Below are positions 1 through 5,577 of a DNA stretch of 5,577 nt, one piece after another. Made by a program: the position numbers and the translations under genes. Source of the stretch: an uncultured Bacteroidales bacterium (GTDB taxonomy: Bacteria > Bacteroidota > Bacteroidia > Bacteroidales > P3); NCBI GenBank assembly GCA_905236405.1, contig CAJOQB010000118.1, forward strand, positions 1 through 5,577, written 5' to 3'. Within the stretch, counting starts at the first letter, position 1; each line of letters opens with the position of its first letter. A model generated the notes under the pieces. It made no database searches and was not told the origin of the DNA. It was given only the letters and a program-made list of their open reading frames with translations.

Positions 1-816
1 GGAGGTGGTGCGAGTGGTGGTGTTGGTCACCGTGCCTTCCGAGGTGCGGGTGGTGGTGGTGGTGCCCGAGGCGGTGGTGCTGGTGCGGCTGCTCGTCCTT
101 GTGGCGTGACCCGGGTTGGTTATCATGTTGCGGGTGGTAGCGCTGTTGGAGCCAGCGTTGTGGTTGCCGTTGTTGGAGCCCGAGTTGGTGACGCTGCCCT
201 GATTGGTCATGTTAGCGTGGCCGATAGTGATCTCGGGTCTCTGCGTTCCAGGAGTATAGGGTGTGCTGTAGAAGTGTACAGGCTCGTTGGGGCGACGCAT
301 ATAGTAGTGGTGGTAGTGGTAAGGATTGTGGTTGGGCGTGGGAGGCATCCATCCGTAGCAGTGAATGTTATAGTGGTAGGTGCGAGTGAAGTGAACTGGG
401 TGGTGTGGACGGGTGTAGGGATTGTAGGGCGGAATCATCCACCTGAAGGTCGGGGTGGGGTGGGTGTGATGGAAGCGCAGATAGGTGGCTGCGCTGTACA
501 TATGGCCCGTGGTGTTGTTGAAGAGCCAGATGGCGCTGAGGTCGATGGGCATCATGATTTCCTCTCCGGTATAGGCATCGTAGCCGTAAATCCAGATTTC
601 GAAGAACTGCGAGTTGACTCGTTCGGCCCATGCTTCGTTGAGCAGCACGTAGGTCTCGATTTCGTATTCATAGCCGGCATAAATCATCAACTCGTTCTGC
701 GTGTTCAGATAGTTGACCGTACGCATGGCCTGCGAGAAGGTGAAGTAGCGCAGCGAACTTGCCGATGCTGTGAGCATCAATCCCATAAAGGCTAATGTGA
801 GGGCTATTCGTTTCAT
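1..816 (-). CDS. Secreted His/Tyr/Pro-rich protein with Thr/Ser/Asn low-complexity tail (C-terminus cut by window edge)
   Basis: The frame opens at the ATG at 816 and reads 272 codons without a stop to base 1, so the C-terminus is missing. Residues 1-19 form a signal peptide (MKR, hydrophobic core, ASA before the likely cut), so the protein should be exported. Three zones follow. Residues 22-115 have ordinary composition with many aromatics (for example EIWIYGYDAYTGEE at 73-86) and probably fold. Residues 105-183 are very rich in His, Tyr and Pro, with 14 histidines, including HHTH at 116-119 and YHYHHYY at 166-172. From about residue 201 the chain is Asn/Gly/Ser-rich and then almost only Thr, Ser and Arg, with several RTS motifs. 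Usual Bacteroidota promoter elements are absent from the 100 bases upstream, so it may be read through from the thioredoxin-like gene. I do not recognise the family. Metal binding by the His-rich zone and a surface-exposed tail are inferences only. Confidence 0.82.
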   Translation of the reverse strand, partial: MKRIALTLAFMGLMLTASASSLRYFTFSQAMRTVNYLNTQNELMIYAGYEYEIETYVLLNEAWAERVNSQFFEIWIYGYDAYTGEEIMMPIDLSAIWLFNNTTGHMYSAATYLRFHHTHPTPTFRWMIPPYNPYTRPHHPVHFTRTYHYNIHCYGWMPPTPNHNPYHYHHYYMRRPNEPVHFYSTPYTPGTQRPEITIGHANMTNQGSVTNSGSNNGNHNAGSNSATTRNMITNPGHATRTSSRTSTTASGTTTTTRTSEGTVTNTTTRTTS

Positions 817-916
817 GGCTGTGGGGTTTTTAAGGTTGATTGTTTATTTTTTTAGTATCTATTCTTTCTATTTTCTTGCACCTTTTGTGAAAAAAAAACG
901 ATGGCGAGGGTGTGTG

Positions 917-1399
917 TCACTTGAGCGTGTTGACGGCTTCGGGCGTCCAGTTGAGCAGAAACTCGTTGACTTTCTTCTCGCTGTATCCTTTGCCTTCCTC
1001 GAGATAGGCCGAGTTTTGGGTGTGCAACCGTTTGCCTTCTTGGTCGAGGATGACAAAGACGGGGAATCCGAAGCGGGCGGGGTTGTCCAAGAACTTCATG
1101 GCTTCGGGGTTGGTGTGGCCTTTCGAGTAATTGATATGGATATAGACAAAGTTCTTGTCGATGGTGGTGCGGACAGCCTTGTTGGTGTCGGCAAATTCGG
1201 CAAATCGCAGGCACCAGGGGCACCAGTTGCCACCCACTTGGCACAACACATATTTGCCCTCTTCACGGGCTTGTGAGAGAGCGGCGTCGATTTGCTCCAT
1301 GGGGTTGATGTCCTCGTTGTAAACCTTCTTCACTTGTGCCATTGCGGGTGTGGCGAACAACAAGGAGAACAAAATGAGAATATAAACTCTTTTTGACAT
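917..1399 (-). CDS. Exported thioredoxin-fold protein with CPWC active site
   Basis: A 160-residue protein. Residues 1-21 are a signal peptide (MSKR, hydrophobic stretch, AMA then Gln22), so it should act in the periplasm. The thioredoxin fold shows in VGGNWCPWC at 55-63, with the redox pair Cys60 and Cys63, and in the cis-proline loop FGFPVFVI at 110-117 (Pro113). It resembles thioredoxin_7-type (DUF255-like) proteins, which reduce or isomerise disulfides in exported proteins; the partner is unknown. A further Cys53 lies just before the active site. The in-frame ATG at 1426 would add nine residues but lies inside the terminator hairpin of the preceding operon and would spoil the signal peptide, so 1399 is the better start. 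It could be expressed by readthrough past that terminator or from an unrecognised promoter. The fold is clear, while the precise role is not. Confidence 0.88.
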   Translation of the reverse strand: MSKRVYILILFSLLFATPAMAQVKKVYNEDINPMEQIDAALSQAREEGKYVLCQVGGNWCPWCLRFAEFADTNKAVRTTIDKNFVYIHINYSKGHTNPEAMKFLDNPARFGFPVFVILDQEGKRLHTQNSAYLEEGKGYSEKKVNEFLLNWTPEAVNTLK

Positions 1400-1409
1400 G
1401 ATGACTGTG

Positions 1410-1448
1410 TTTAAAAGAAAGGGCATCTGACTGTTAGGAGATGCCCTT
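1410..1448 (-). terminator. Rho-independent terminator after hutH
   Basis: On the minus strand a perfect 10-bp inverted repeat (AAGGGCATCT at 1448-1439 and AGATGCCCTT at 1428-1419) encloses a 10-base loop and is followed by a T-rich run, TTTCTTTTAAA. It begins 23 bases after the hutH stop codon and should end the nif3-like/zinc-ribbon/hutH transcript. The T-tract lies only on the minus-strand 3' side, so it is read in that direction. It ends about ten bases before the start codon of the thioredoxin-like gene, close enough that any readthrough would also set expression of that gene. Confidence 0.85.
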
Positions 1449-1471
1449 GGTGGTTGACAAAAAGAATGTTG

Positions 1472-2959
1472 TTAAAGAGCCTGCTCTTGCAGGAATTTGA
1501 CGCTGGCGTGGATATGTTTGTACATTACCTGGTCGATGTCGACAAAGTTGACCACCTTGCGGTAATCGGCCACCATCTTCTCAACGAAGGGGCTGGACTT
1601 CAGCGGGCGACGGAACTCCAAGGCTTGAGCGGCGTTGAATATCTCGATGGCCAGCACTCGTTCCACGTTCTCCATCACGCGGTAGGTCTTGGTGGCAGCA
1701 TTGCCGCCCATCGACACCAGGTCTTCTTGGTTCTGGCTGGAGGGGATGCTGTCGACGCTGCAGGGCGAGCAGAGTTGTTTGGTTTGGCTGACGATGCTGG
1801 CAGCGGCATACTGGGGAATCATGAATCCGCTGTTCAAGCCGGGTTTGGCCACCAAGAAGCTGGGGAGACCGCGTTTGGCGTCAATCAGCTGGTAGGTGCG
1901 ACGTTCGCTGATGCTGCCCAGTTCGGCGACAGCAATCGAGAGGAAGTCGAGCACCATAGCCATAGGCTCGCCGTGGAAGTGACCGCCCGAGATGACCATA
2001 TCCTCGTCGGGGAGCACGATGGGGTTGTCGGTGGTGGAGTTGATTTCGGTTTCGATAACCGATGCCACATAGGCGATGGTGTCTTTGGCGGCACCGTGCA
2101 CTTGGGGAGCGCAGCGGAAGCTGTAGGGATCCTGAACGTGCTCTTTGTGGCGGACGATAATCTCGCTGCCGTCGAGATATTCGCGGACATGCTTGGCGGT
2201 TTCCAACTGACCCTTGTGGGGACGCACCATATGGAGCGACTCGTAGAAGGGTTCGATACGTCCGTCGAAAGCGTCGAGGCTGAGTGCCAGAATCATGTCG
2301 GCCTGTTGGCTGAGGCGTTGTGCTTTCAGCACACTCCACACGCCGTAGGCGCTCATGAACTGGGTGCCGTTGAGCAGGGCGAGACCCTCTTTGCTTTGCA
2401 GCTCGATGGGGCTCCATCCCAGTTCGTCGTACACCTCTTTGACATCGCAGCGGCGTCCTTTGTAGTAAACGTCGCCCATGCCGAGAATCGAGGGGAGCAT
2501 CAGGTTGGCCAACGGGCAGAGGTCGCCGCTAGCGCCAAGGCTACCTTGCTGATAGACGATAGGCAGCACGTCGTTGTTGTAGCAATCCACCAGTCGTTGA
2601 GCCGTCTGCAGCTGCACACCGCTGTATCCGAAACAGAAGTTCTGCACCTTGAGCAGCAGCATCAGTCGCACCACCTCTTGGGGTACCTCGTCGCCGACAC
2701 CGCAGGCGTGGCTCATCACCAGGTTCTTCTGCAGTTGGCTGAGTTGTTCCTTGCTGATGGAGATGTTGCAGAGCGAGCCGAAGCCGGTGGTGACACCGTA
2801 GATGGGTTCCTTCTGCGTTTCCATCTTTTTGTTGAGGTAGTTGCGGCATTTCTCGATACGGGCGATGGCTTCGTCGCTGAGAGCCAGCGTCATTTTGTTG
2901 TCGATGATTTCTTTGACACGTTCCAGCGTCAGACGCTCAGGGCTGATATAATGTACCAT
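1472..2959 (-). CDS. hutH: Histidine ammonia-lyase (histidase)
   Basis: A full-length 495-residue member of the aromatic amino acid lyase family. It converts L-histidine to trans-urocanate and ammonia in the cytoplasm, the first step of histidine breakdown to glutamate. The MIO cofactor forms from Ala143-Ser144-Gly145 in GSLGASGDLCPL. Other active-site landmarks are YGVTTGFGSL at 54-63 (Tyr54), Ser83-His84 in LVMSHACG, NGTQ at 197-200, QDPYSFRC at 276-283 (Tyr279, Arg282), FHGEP at 328-332 and NQEDLVSM at 410-417 (Glu412). The Ser-His pair and Glu412 are typical of histidine lyases; tyrosine and phenylalanine lyases differ at these places, so the substrate call is firm though not tested. One oddity is His327 in GGHFHG, where the family usually has Asn. 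It starts 22 bases after the zinc-ribbon gene and is probably the last gene of that operon. No hutU, hutI or formiminotransferase gene is in the window. Confidence 0.95.
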   Translation of the reverse strand: MVHYISPERLTLERVKEIIDNKMTLALSDEAIARIEKCRNYLNKKMETQKEPIYGVTTGFGSLCNISISKEQLSQLQKNLVMSHACGVGDEVPQEVVRLMLLLKVQNFCFGYSGVQLQTAQRLVDCYNNDVLPIVYQQGSLGASGDLCPLANLMLPSILGMGDVYYKGRRCDVKEVYDELGWSPIELQSKEGLALLNGTQFMSAYGVWSVLKAQRLSQQADMILALSLDAFDGRIEPFYESLHMVRPHKGQLETAKHVREYLDGSEIIVRHKEHVQDPYSFRCAPQVHGAAKDTIAYVASVIETEINSTTDNPIVLPDEDMVISGGHFHGEPMAMVLDFLSIAVAELGSISERRTYQLIDAKRGLPSFLVAKPGLNSGFMIPQYAAASIVSQTKQLCSPCSVDSIPSSQNQEDLVSMGGNAATKTYRVMENVERVLAIEIFNAAQALEFRRPLKSSPFVEKMVADYRKVVNFVDIDQVMYKHIHASVKFLQEQAL

Positions 2960-2981
2960 GGGTTATTGTTGTTTTAAGGGA

Positions 2982-3806
2982 TTATTTGTTTAACAGTTCG
3001 TCGGCTTTGTCGGCGATGTCGCTGTCGACAAGGATACGTCCGCAATGCTCGCACACAATCACCTTCTTGTGCATACGGATTTCCATCTGGCGTTGGGGAG
3101 GAATCTTGGCAAAGCAGCCGGCGCAGGCGTTACGGTCAATCTGGACCACGGCCAAACCGTTGCGAGCGGCGGTGCGGATGCGTTTGTAGGCGGTCAGGTA
3201 GCGTTCCTCGATGAATTGCTCCTGCTCTTTGCTCTTGGCGCGCAGACGCACCTCGTCTTTCTCGGTCTCCTTGATGATGTCGTCCAGCTCGTCTTTCTTC
3301 ACTTGCAGGTCTTGCAGGTTTTGTTCCTTCAGCTGTTTGGCGGCATCGATATGGCGTTGCAAGTCGACTTGCGAGTCTTTGGCCTCCCGTTTTTTGCGTT
3401 CGCAGAGCTGTATTTCCAGTTCGGCGTATTCGATTTCTTTGTTGATGGCTTCATACTCGCGGTTGTTGCGAACGTTGTCTTGCTGTTTCTGATACTTCTT
3501 GATTTGTTCTTGGTGCTCGACAATTTCCTTGTCGTATTGGACGACAGCGTCGGCAGCCTCTTTCATGGCGAGGCCGAAGTTCTCGATACGGGTGTCCAAA
3601 CCGGCAATCTCGTCTTCCAAATCTTGGACGGCTTGGGGCAGTTCGCCACGGATGATTTTGATTTTGTCGATTTCCGAGTCGACCTTCTGGAGGGTGTAGA
3701 GTGCCACAAGGCGTTTCTCGACAGCGATATCGACATCGCGAACCACGTTGACAACGTTCTTTTCCTGTGTCTCTGCGACTTTTTTGGTAGTAGCTTTCTT
3801 TGCCAT
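2982..3806 (-). CDS. Coiled-coil protein with C-terminal C4 zinc ribbon (COG1579 / DUF164 type)
   Basis: A 274-residue soluble protein. After a basic N-terminal tail (MAKKATTKK), residues about 30-205 are a long, highly charged helical region rich in Glu, Lys and Gln that reads as an antiparallel coiled coil. The C-terminus holds a zinc ribbon with Cys228-x2-Cys231 (CAGC) and Cys252-x2-Cys255 (CEHCGRILV), separated by the basic segment FAKIPPQRQMEIRMHKK. This is the architecture of the zf-RING_7/COG1579 family, whose suggested roles in nucleic acid or protein binding are not settled. There is no signal peptide or membrane segment. It lies 27 bases after the Nif3-like gene, a neighbour pair that recurs in Bacteroidota, and 22 bases before hutH, so all three are probably co-transcribed. 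The start is preceded by an almost pure A/T leader, as is usual for translation starts in this phylum. Confidence 0.93.
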   Translation of the reverse strand: MAKKATTKKVAETQEKNVVNVVRDVDIAVEKRLVALYTLQKVDSEIDKIKIIRGELPQAVQDLEDEIAGLDTRIENFGLAMKEAADAVVQYDKEIVEHQEQIKKYQKQQDNVRNNREYEAINKEIEYAELEIQLCERKKREAKDSQVDLQRHIDAAKQLKEQNLQDLQVKKDELDDIIKETEKDEVRLRAKSKEQEQFIEERYLTAYKRIRTAARNGLAVVQIDRNACAGCFAKIPPQRQMEIRMHKKVIVCEHCGRILVDSDIADKADELLNK

Positions 3807-3833
3807 ATATATAGATACTTAATTATTTATCAA

Positions 3834-4931
3834 TTAAATGTAATTAACATAGCCGTGTTTTCTATCCGAAATTTGGCAAGCAAAAGTACAAAACTTTTCT
3901 GATATGATGCGATAAATAATTTCTTTTGCAAATTGTTCGCTCTCGTAGTGGCCGATGTCGCACAAGATGATTTCCTCTTCTGCTTGTTGGAAATCATGGT
4001 ATTTCAAGTCACCTGTCAGGAAGATGTCGGCACCTGCCGATTTGGCGTCGCCAATCAAAAAACTTCCGCTTCCACCGCACAACGCCACCCTTTGCACTTT
4101 GGGTTTGCAGAGATGGGAGCAACGCACCACGGGAAGTCCCGTCACTTGTTTCACCATCTGTAGGAAATCCTCGGTGGTCATAGCCGCCTCCAGTTCGCCG
4201 ACCACGCCGCCGCCCACCTCGGGGTATTCGTTTTCCAAAGTCAAAATATCATATGCGGGTTCTTCGTAGGGATGATGTTTGAGCAACTGCTCCACAATCT
4301 TGTGCTCCAACCGCTTCTCGAAGATGACCTCGATACGGGTCTCGGGCTCGCGATGCACCTCCCCCTGTTTTCCCACAAAGGGGTGGCTGCCCTCTTCGGG
4401 GCGGAACCGACCTTCGCCCTCCATGTTGTAGCTGCAATGTGAATAGTGGCCGATTTTTCCTGCTCCAGCATCGTGTAGTGCCTGTCTTACCTTGTCTGCT
4501 TGCTTTTCGGGGCAGAAGGTGACCATTTTGCAGAGCAGCTGTCGTTTGGGTTGCAGCACTCGACAGTTTTTGACTCCCAGCTTTTCGGCCAGTATGCCGC
4601 TCACCCCCCATCGCAGGTTGTCCAAGTTGGTGTGGGCGGCGTATACGGCGATGCCGTTCTCTATCAGCCGGTATATCATCCGACCCGTCTCGTTGCGGGT
4701 GGTGATGCGTCGCGTTCCCTTGCCGAACAGGAAGGGATGGTGGGTGACGATGAAGTTCAGCCCTTTGTCGATGGCCTCCTCGATGACGTCGGGAGTCAAA
4801 TCCAGCGCCACTAACGAGCCGGTGTATTCGCGTTGCGGGTCGCCGAGCAGAAAACCCGAATTGTCGTAGTCCTCCTGATAGTAGGGCATCAGCGTTGCGT
4901 TAAGATAATCAATTACTTCTTGCAGCTTCAT
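3834..4931 (-). CDS. Nif3-like dinuclear metal-centre protein (YbgI/YqfO family)
   Basis: A 365-residue protein of the Nif3/GTP cyclohydrolase I type 2 family, a widespread group forming hexameric rings with a two-metal centre; some members are reported hydrolases, but the cellular role is unclear. Metal ligands are visible: His64-His65 in THHPFLFGKG, Asp104 in AAHTNLDN (with His100), and His328 and Glu332 in DIGHYESEQF, matching the His-His/Asp/His-x3-Glu pattern of E. coli YbgI. Residues about 130-235 form the PII-like insert found in the longer YqfO-type members (LLKHHPYEEPAYDI at 216-229), so the length is normal for the long form. GGSGSFL at 286-292 and TGDLKYHDF at 306-314 are further family motifs. 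The ATG at 4931 is chosen: an earlier in-frame ATG at 5003 lies upstream of the promoter and would add 24 residues not expected for the family. It is the first gene of the probable operon. Confidence 0.95.
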   Translation of the reverse strand: MKLQEVIDYLNATLMPYYQEDYDNSGFLLGDPQREYTGSLVALDLTPDVIEEAIDKGLNFIVTHHPFLFGKGTRRITTRNETGRMIYRLIENGIAVYAAHTNLDNLRWGVSGILAEKLGVKNCRVLQPKRQLLCKMVTFCPEKQADKVRQALHDAGAGKIGHYSHCSYNMEGEGRFRPEEGSHPFVGKQGEVHREPETRIEVIFEKRLEHKIVEQLLKHHPYEEPAYDILTLENEYPEVGGGVVGELEAAMTTEDFLQMVKQVTGLPVVRCSHLCKPKVQRVALCGGSGSFLIGDAKSAGADIFLTGDLKYHDFQQAEEEIILCDIGHYESEQFAKEIIYRIISEKFCTFACQISDRKHGYVNYI

Positions 4932-4960
4932 GGTGGTAATCTTTACGTGTTTTGAGGATA

Positions 4961-4994
4961 CAAAATTATCATTTTCGTTTTTTTGTGATGCAAA
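4961..4994 (-). promoter_or_regulatory. Bacteroidota-type promoter of the nif3-like/zinc-ribbon/hutH operon
   Basis: On the minus strand the -7 element TAATTTTG (4968-4961) matches TAnnTTTG exactly. A TTTG -33 element (4994-4991, inside a T-rich run) lies 22 bases upstream. The -7 box ends 29 bases before the Nif3-like start codon, leaving a short leader of roughly 20-25 bases. The match to the phylum consensus is seen in the sequence; the transcription start is inferred. Confidence 0.75.
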
Positions 4995-5075
4995 AAACAG
5001 CAATACTTACAATTCGTATATTTATTATATATAGTAATATAAAGTGTATCAGTGTTTTGCCACCCCCCTATAATA

Positions 5076-5110
5076 TTTGTGTGCAATTACCAATGATTGT
5101 TGTATCTTTG
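5076..5110 (+). promoter_or_regulatory. Bacteroidota-type promoter of the secreted-protein gene at 5137
   Basis: The -7 element TATCTTTG (5103-5110) is an exact TAnnTTTG match, and a TTTG -33 element sits at 5076-5079 with a 23-base spacer, nearly the same geometry as the divergent promoter at 4961-4994. The start codon follows 26 bases after the -7 box. The two promoters face away from each other across an AT-rich region of about 80 bases that shows no clear operator. Confidence 0.75.
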
Positions 5111-5136
5111 CAGTCGTTAATCCATTGTCGAATATA

Positions 5137-5577
5137 ATGAAGTCCTTTACCACAAATAGGGTGTTGCTATGGTTGCTTCTGTTGCTGCCAGCGATTCCTT
5201 TGTGGGCACAGGTCAGCATTTGCTACGACTTCGAGGATGCAACGTCCAACAGTCGCCCGATGGGGTGGGGGGCACTACCCAATCTCGACTACCATTATGT
5301 TGGCATCGACGCTTACGACAATACTGCCCATGGCGGCAGCAAGGCAATAAAAAACAATGGAACCACCTGCTTCACCATTATGCCCGACGAGGGCCTCAAC
5401 TATGCTGCCGATAGCGTGTGGCTTTCGTTATGGTACTATCTTCACTTGAACACCGACTATGTCGAAGTGGGTTATTTGACCGACGCCACCGACAGCTCGA
5501 CCTTCCACGTACTCGACACCCTGCACGGTTGGCAGCAGGTGTGGCATTTCTTTGCCATCGACCTCTCGTCGGTGCCC
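5137..5577 (+). CDS. Secreted surface protein, N-terminal part with beta-sandwich-like domain (C-terminus cut by window edge)
   Basis: The frame runs 147 codons from the ATG at 5137 to the last base with no stop, so only the N-terminus is present. Residues 1-24 are a signal peptide (basic start, LLWLLLLLP core, LWA before Gln25). The mature part begins ICYDFEDATSN at 28-38, followed by PMGW at 41-44, HGGSKAI at 65-71, and VEVGYLTDATDSSTF at 109-123 with a Trp-rich strand, GWQQVWHFF, at 131-139. The pattern of FE near the start, P-x-GW, a glycine-rich G-x-x-A turn and GYLTDxTDxxTF resembles jelly-roll, carbohydrate-binding-like domains (choice-of-anchor J or MAM-like) found in large exported Bacteroidales proteins, many of which carry a type IX secretion sorting domain at the far C-terminus. 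That terminus is outside the window, so the export route and enzyme content, if any, are unknown. The start fits the promoter 26 bases upstream and an A/T-rich start region. Confidence 0.85.
   Translation, partial: MKSFTTNRVLLWLLLLLPAIPLWAQVSICYDFEDATSNSRPMGWGALPNLDYHYVGIDAYDNTAHGGSKAIKNNGTTCFTIMPDEGLNYAADSVWLSLWYYLHLNTDYVEVGYLTDATDSSTFHVLDTLHGWQQVWHFFAIDLSSVP

Noticed and set aside
106..795. A 229-codon Val/Gly-rich plus-strand frame
   Set aside because: It mirrors the His/Tyr/Thr-rich minus-strand gene, which has a signal peptide and an open frame to the edge; the plus frame shows no start signals or domain.
890..898. Run of nine A (T on the minus strand) after the thioredoxin-like gene as a terminator
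   Set aside because: No stable inverted repeat directly precedes the T-run on the minus strand, so it is not supported as a Rho-independent terminator.
817..916. Promoter for the His-rich secreted protein
   Set aside because: The 100-base gap contains neither a minus-strand TTTG nor a TAnnTTTG box; it is simply AT-rich.
1454..2977. A 507-codon open frame on the plus strand opposite hutH
   Set aside because: It is antisense to a clearly conserved histidase, has no recognisable domain, and is explained by the codon composition of hutH; no promoter precedes it.
3045..3902. A 285-codon plus-strand frame rich in Leu, Val and Phe that looks membrane-like
   Set aside because: It is the reverse complement of the Glu/Lys/Gln-rich coiled coil of the zinc-ribbon gene; such codons read as hydrophobic residues on the other strand.
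5023..5039. AT-only inverted repeat (TATTA, 7-base spacer, TAATA) between the divergent promoters
   Set aside because: Short arms of pure A/T in an AT-rich stretch are expected by chance and there is no second copy.
5063..5068. Six-C run just upstream of the -33 element as a phase-variable switch
   Set aside because: Six bases is short for slippage-driven switching and it lies outside the -33/-7 spacer.

Overview
The window looks like chromosomal DNA from a member of the Bacteroidota, most likely the order Bacteroidales. The evidence is the pair of TAnnTTTG -7 boxes with upstream TTTG -33 elements (a promoter type specific to this phylum), A/T-rich start regions without Shine-Dalgarno sequences, the adjacent Nif3-like and C4 zinc-ribbon genes, and secreted proteins of Bacteroidales style. 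Genus cannot be fixed from the sequence alone. There are no rRNA or tRNA genes, CRISPR arrays, insertion sequences or transfer genes, and coding density is high.

Layout: five of the six genes lie on the minus strand and one on the plus strand. From right to left on the minus strand, a promoter at 4961-4994 drives a Nif3-like dinuclear-metal protein (3834-4931), a coiled-coil C4 zinc-ribbon protein (2982-3806) and histidine ammonia-lyase hutH (1472-2959). Gaps of 27 and 22 bases make this a probable three-gene operon, which ends at a Rho-independent terminator (hairpin 1419-1448). Next come a periplasmic thioredoxin-fold protein with a CPWC active site (917-1399) and, cut by the left edge, a secreted His/Tyr/Pro-rich protein with a Thr/Ser/Asn low-complexity tail (1-816). 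On the plus strand, a separate promoter (5076-5110) starts a secreted beta-sandwich-like surface protein (5137 to the right edge, incomplete). Both edge-truncated genes are open to the end of the window.

Functionally the window mixes widely conserved genes of poorly known role (Nif3-like, zinc ribbon), one catabolic enzyme (HutH, histidine to urocanate and ammonia) and envelope or exported proteins. The other hut genes are not seen here, so the hutH location next to nif3-like and zinc-ribbon genes is the main contextual oddity. The secreted His-rich protein is the least explained gene. Nothing in the window amounts to a clear new multi-gene system; the most useful leads are the His-rich exported protein, the terminator placed almost against the thioredoxin-like gene, and an Asn-to-His change in a conserved HutH motif.
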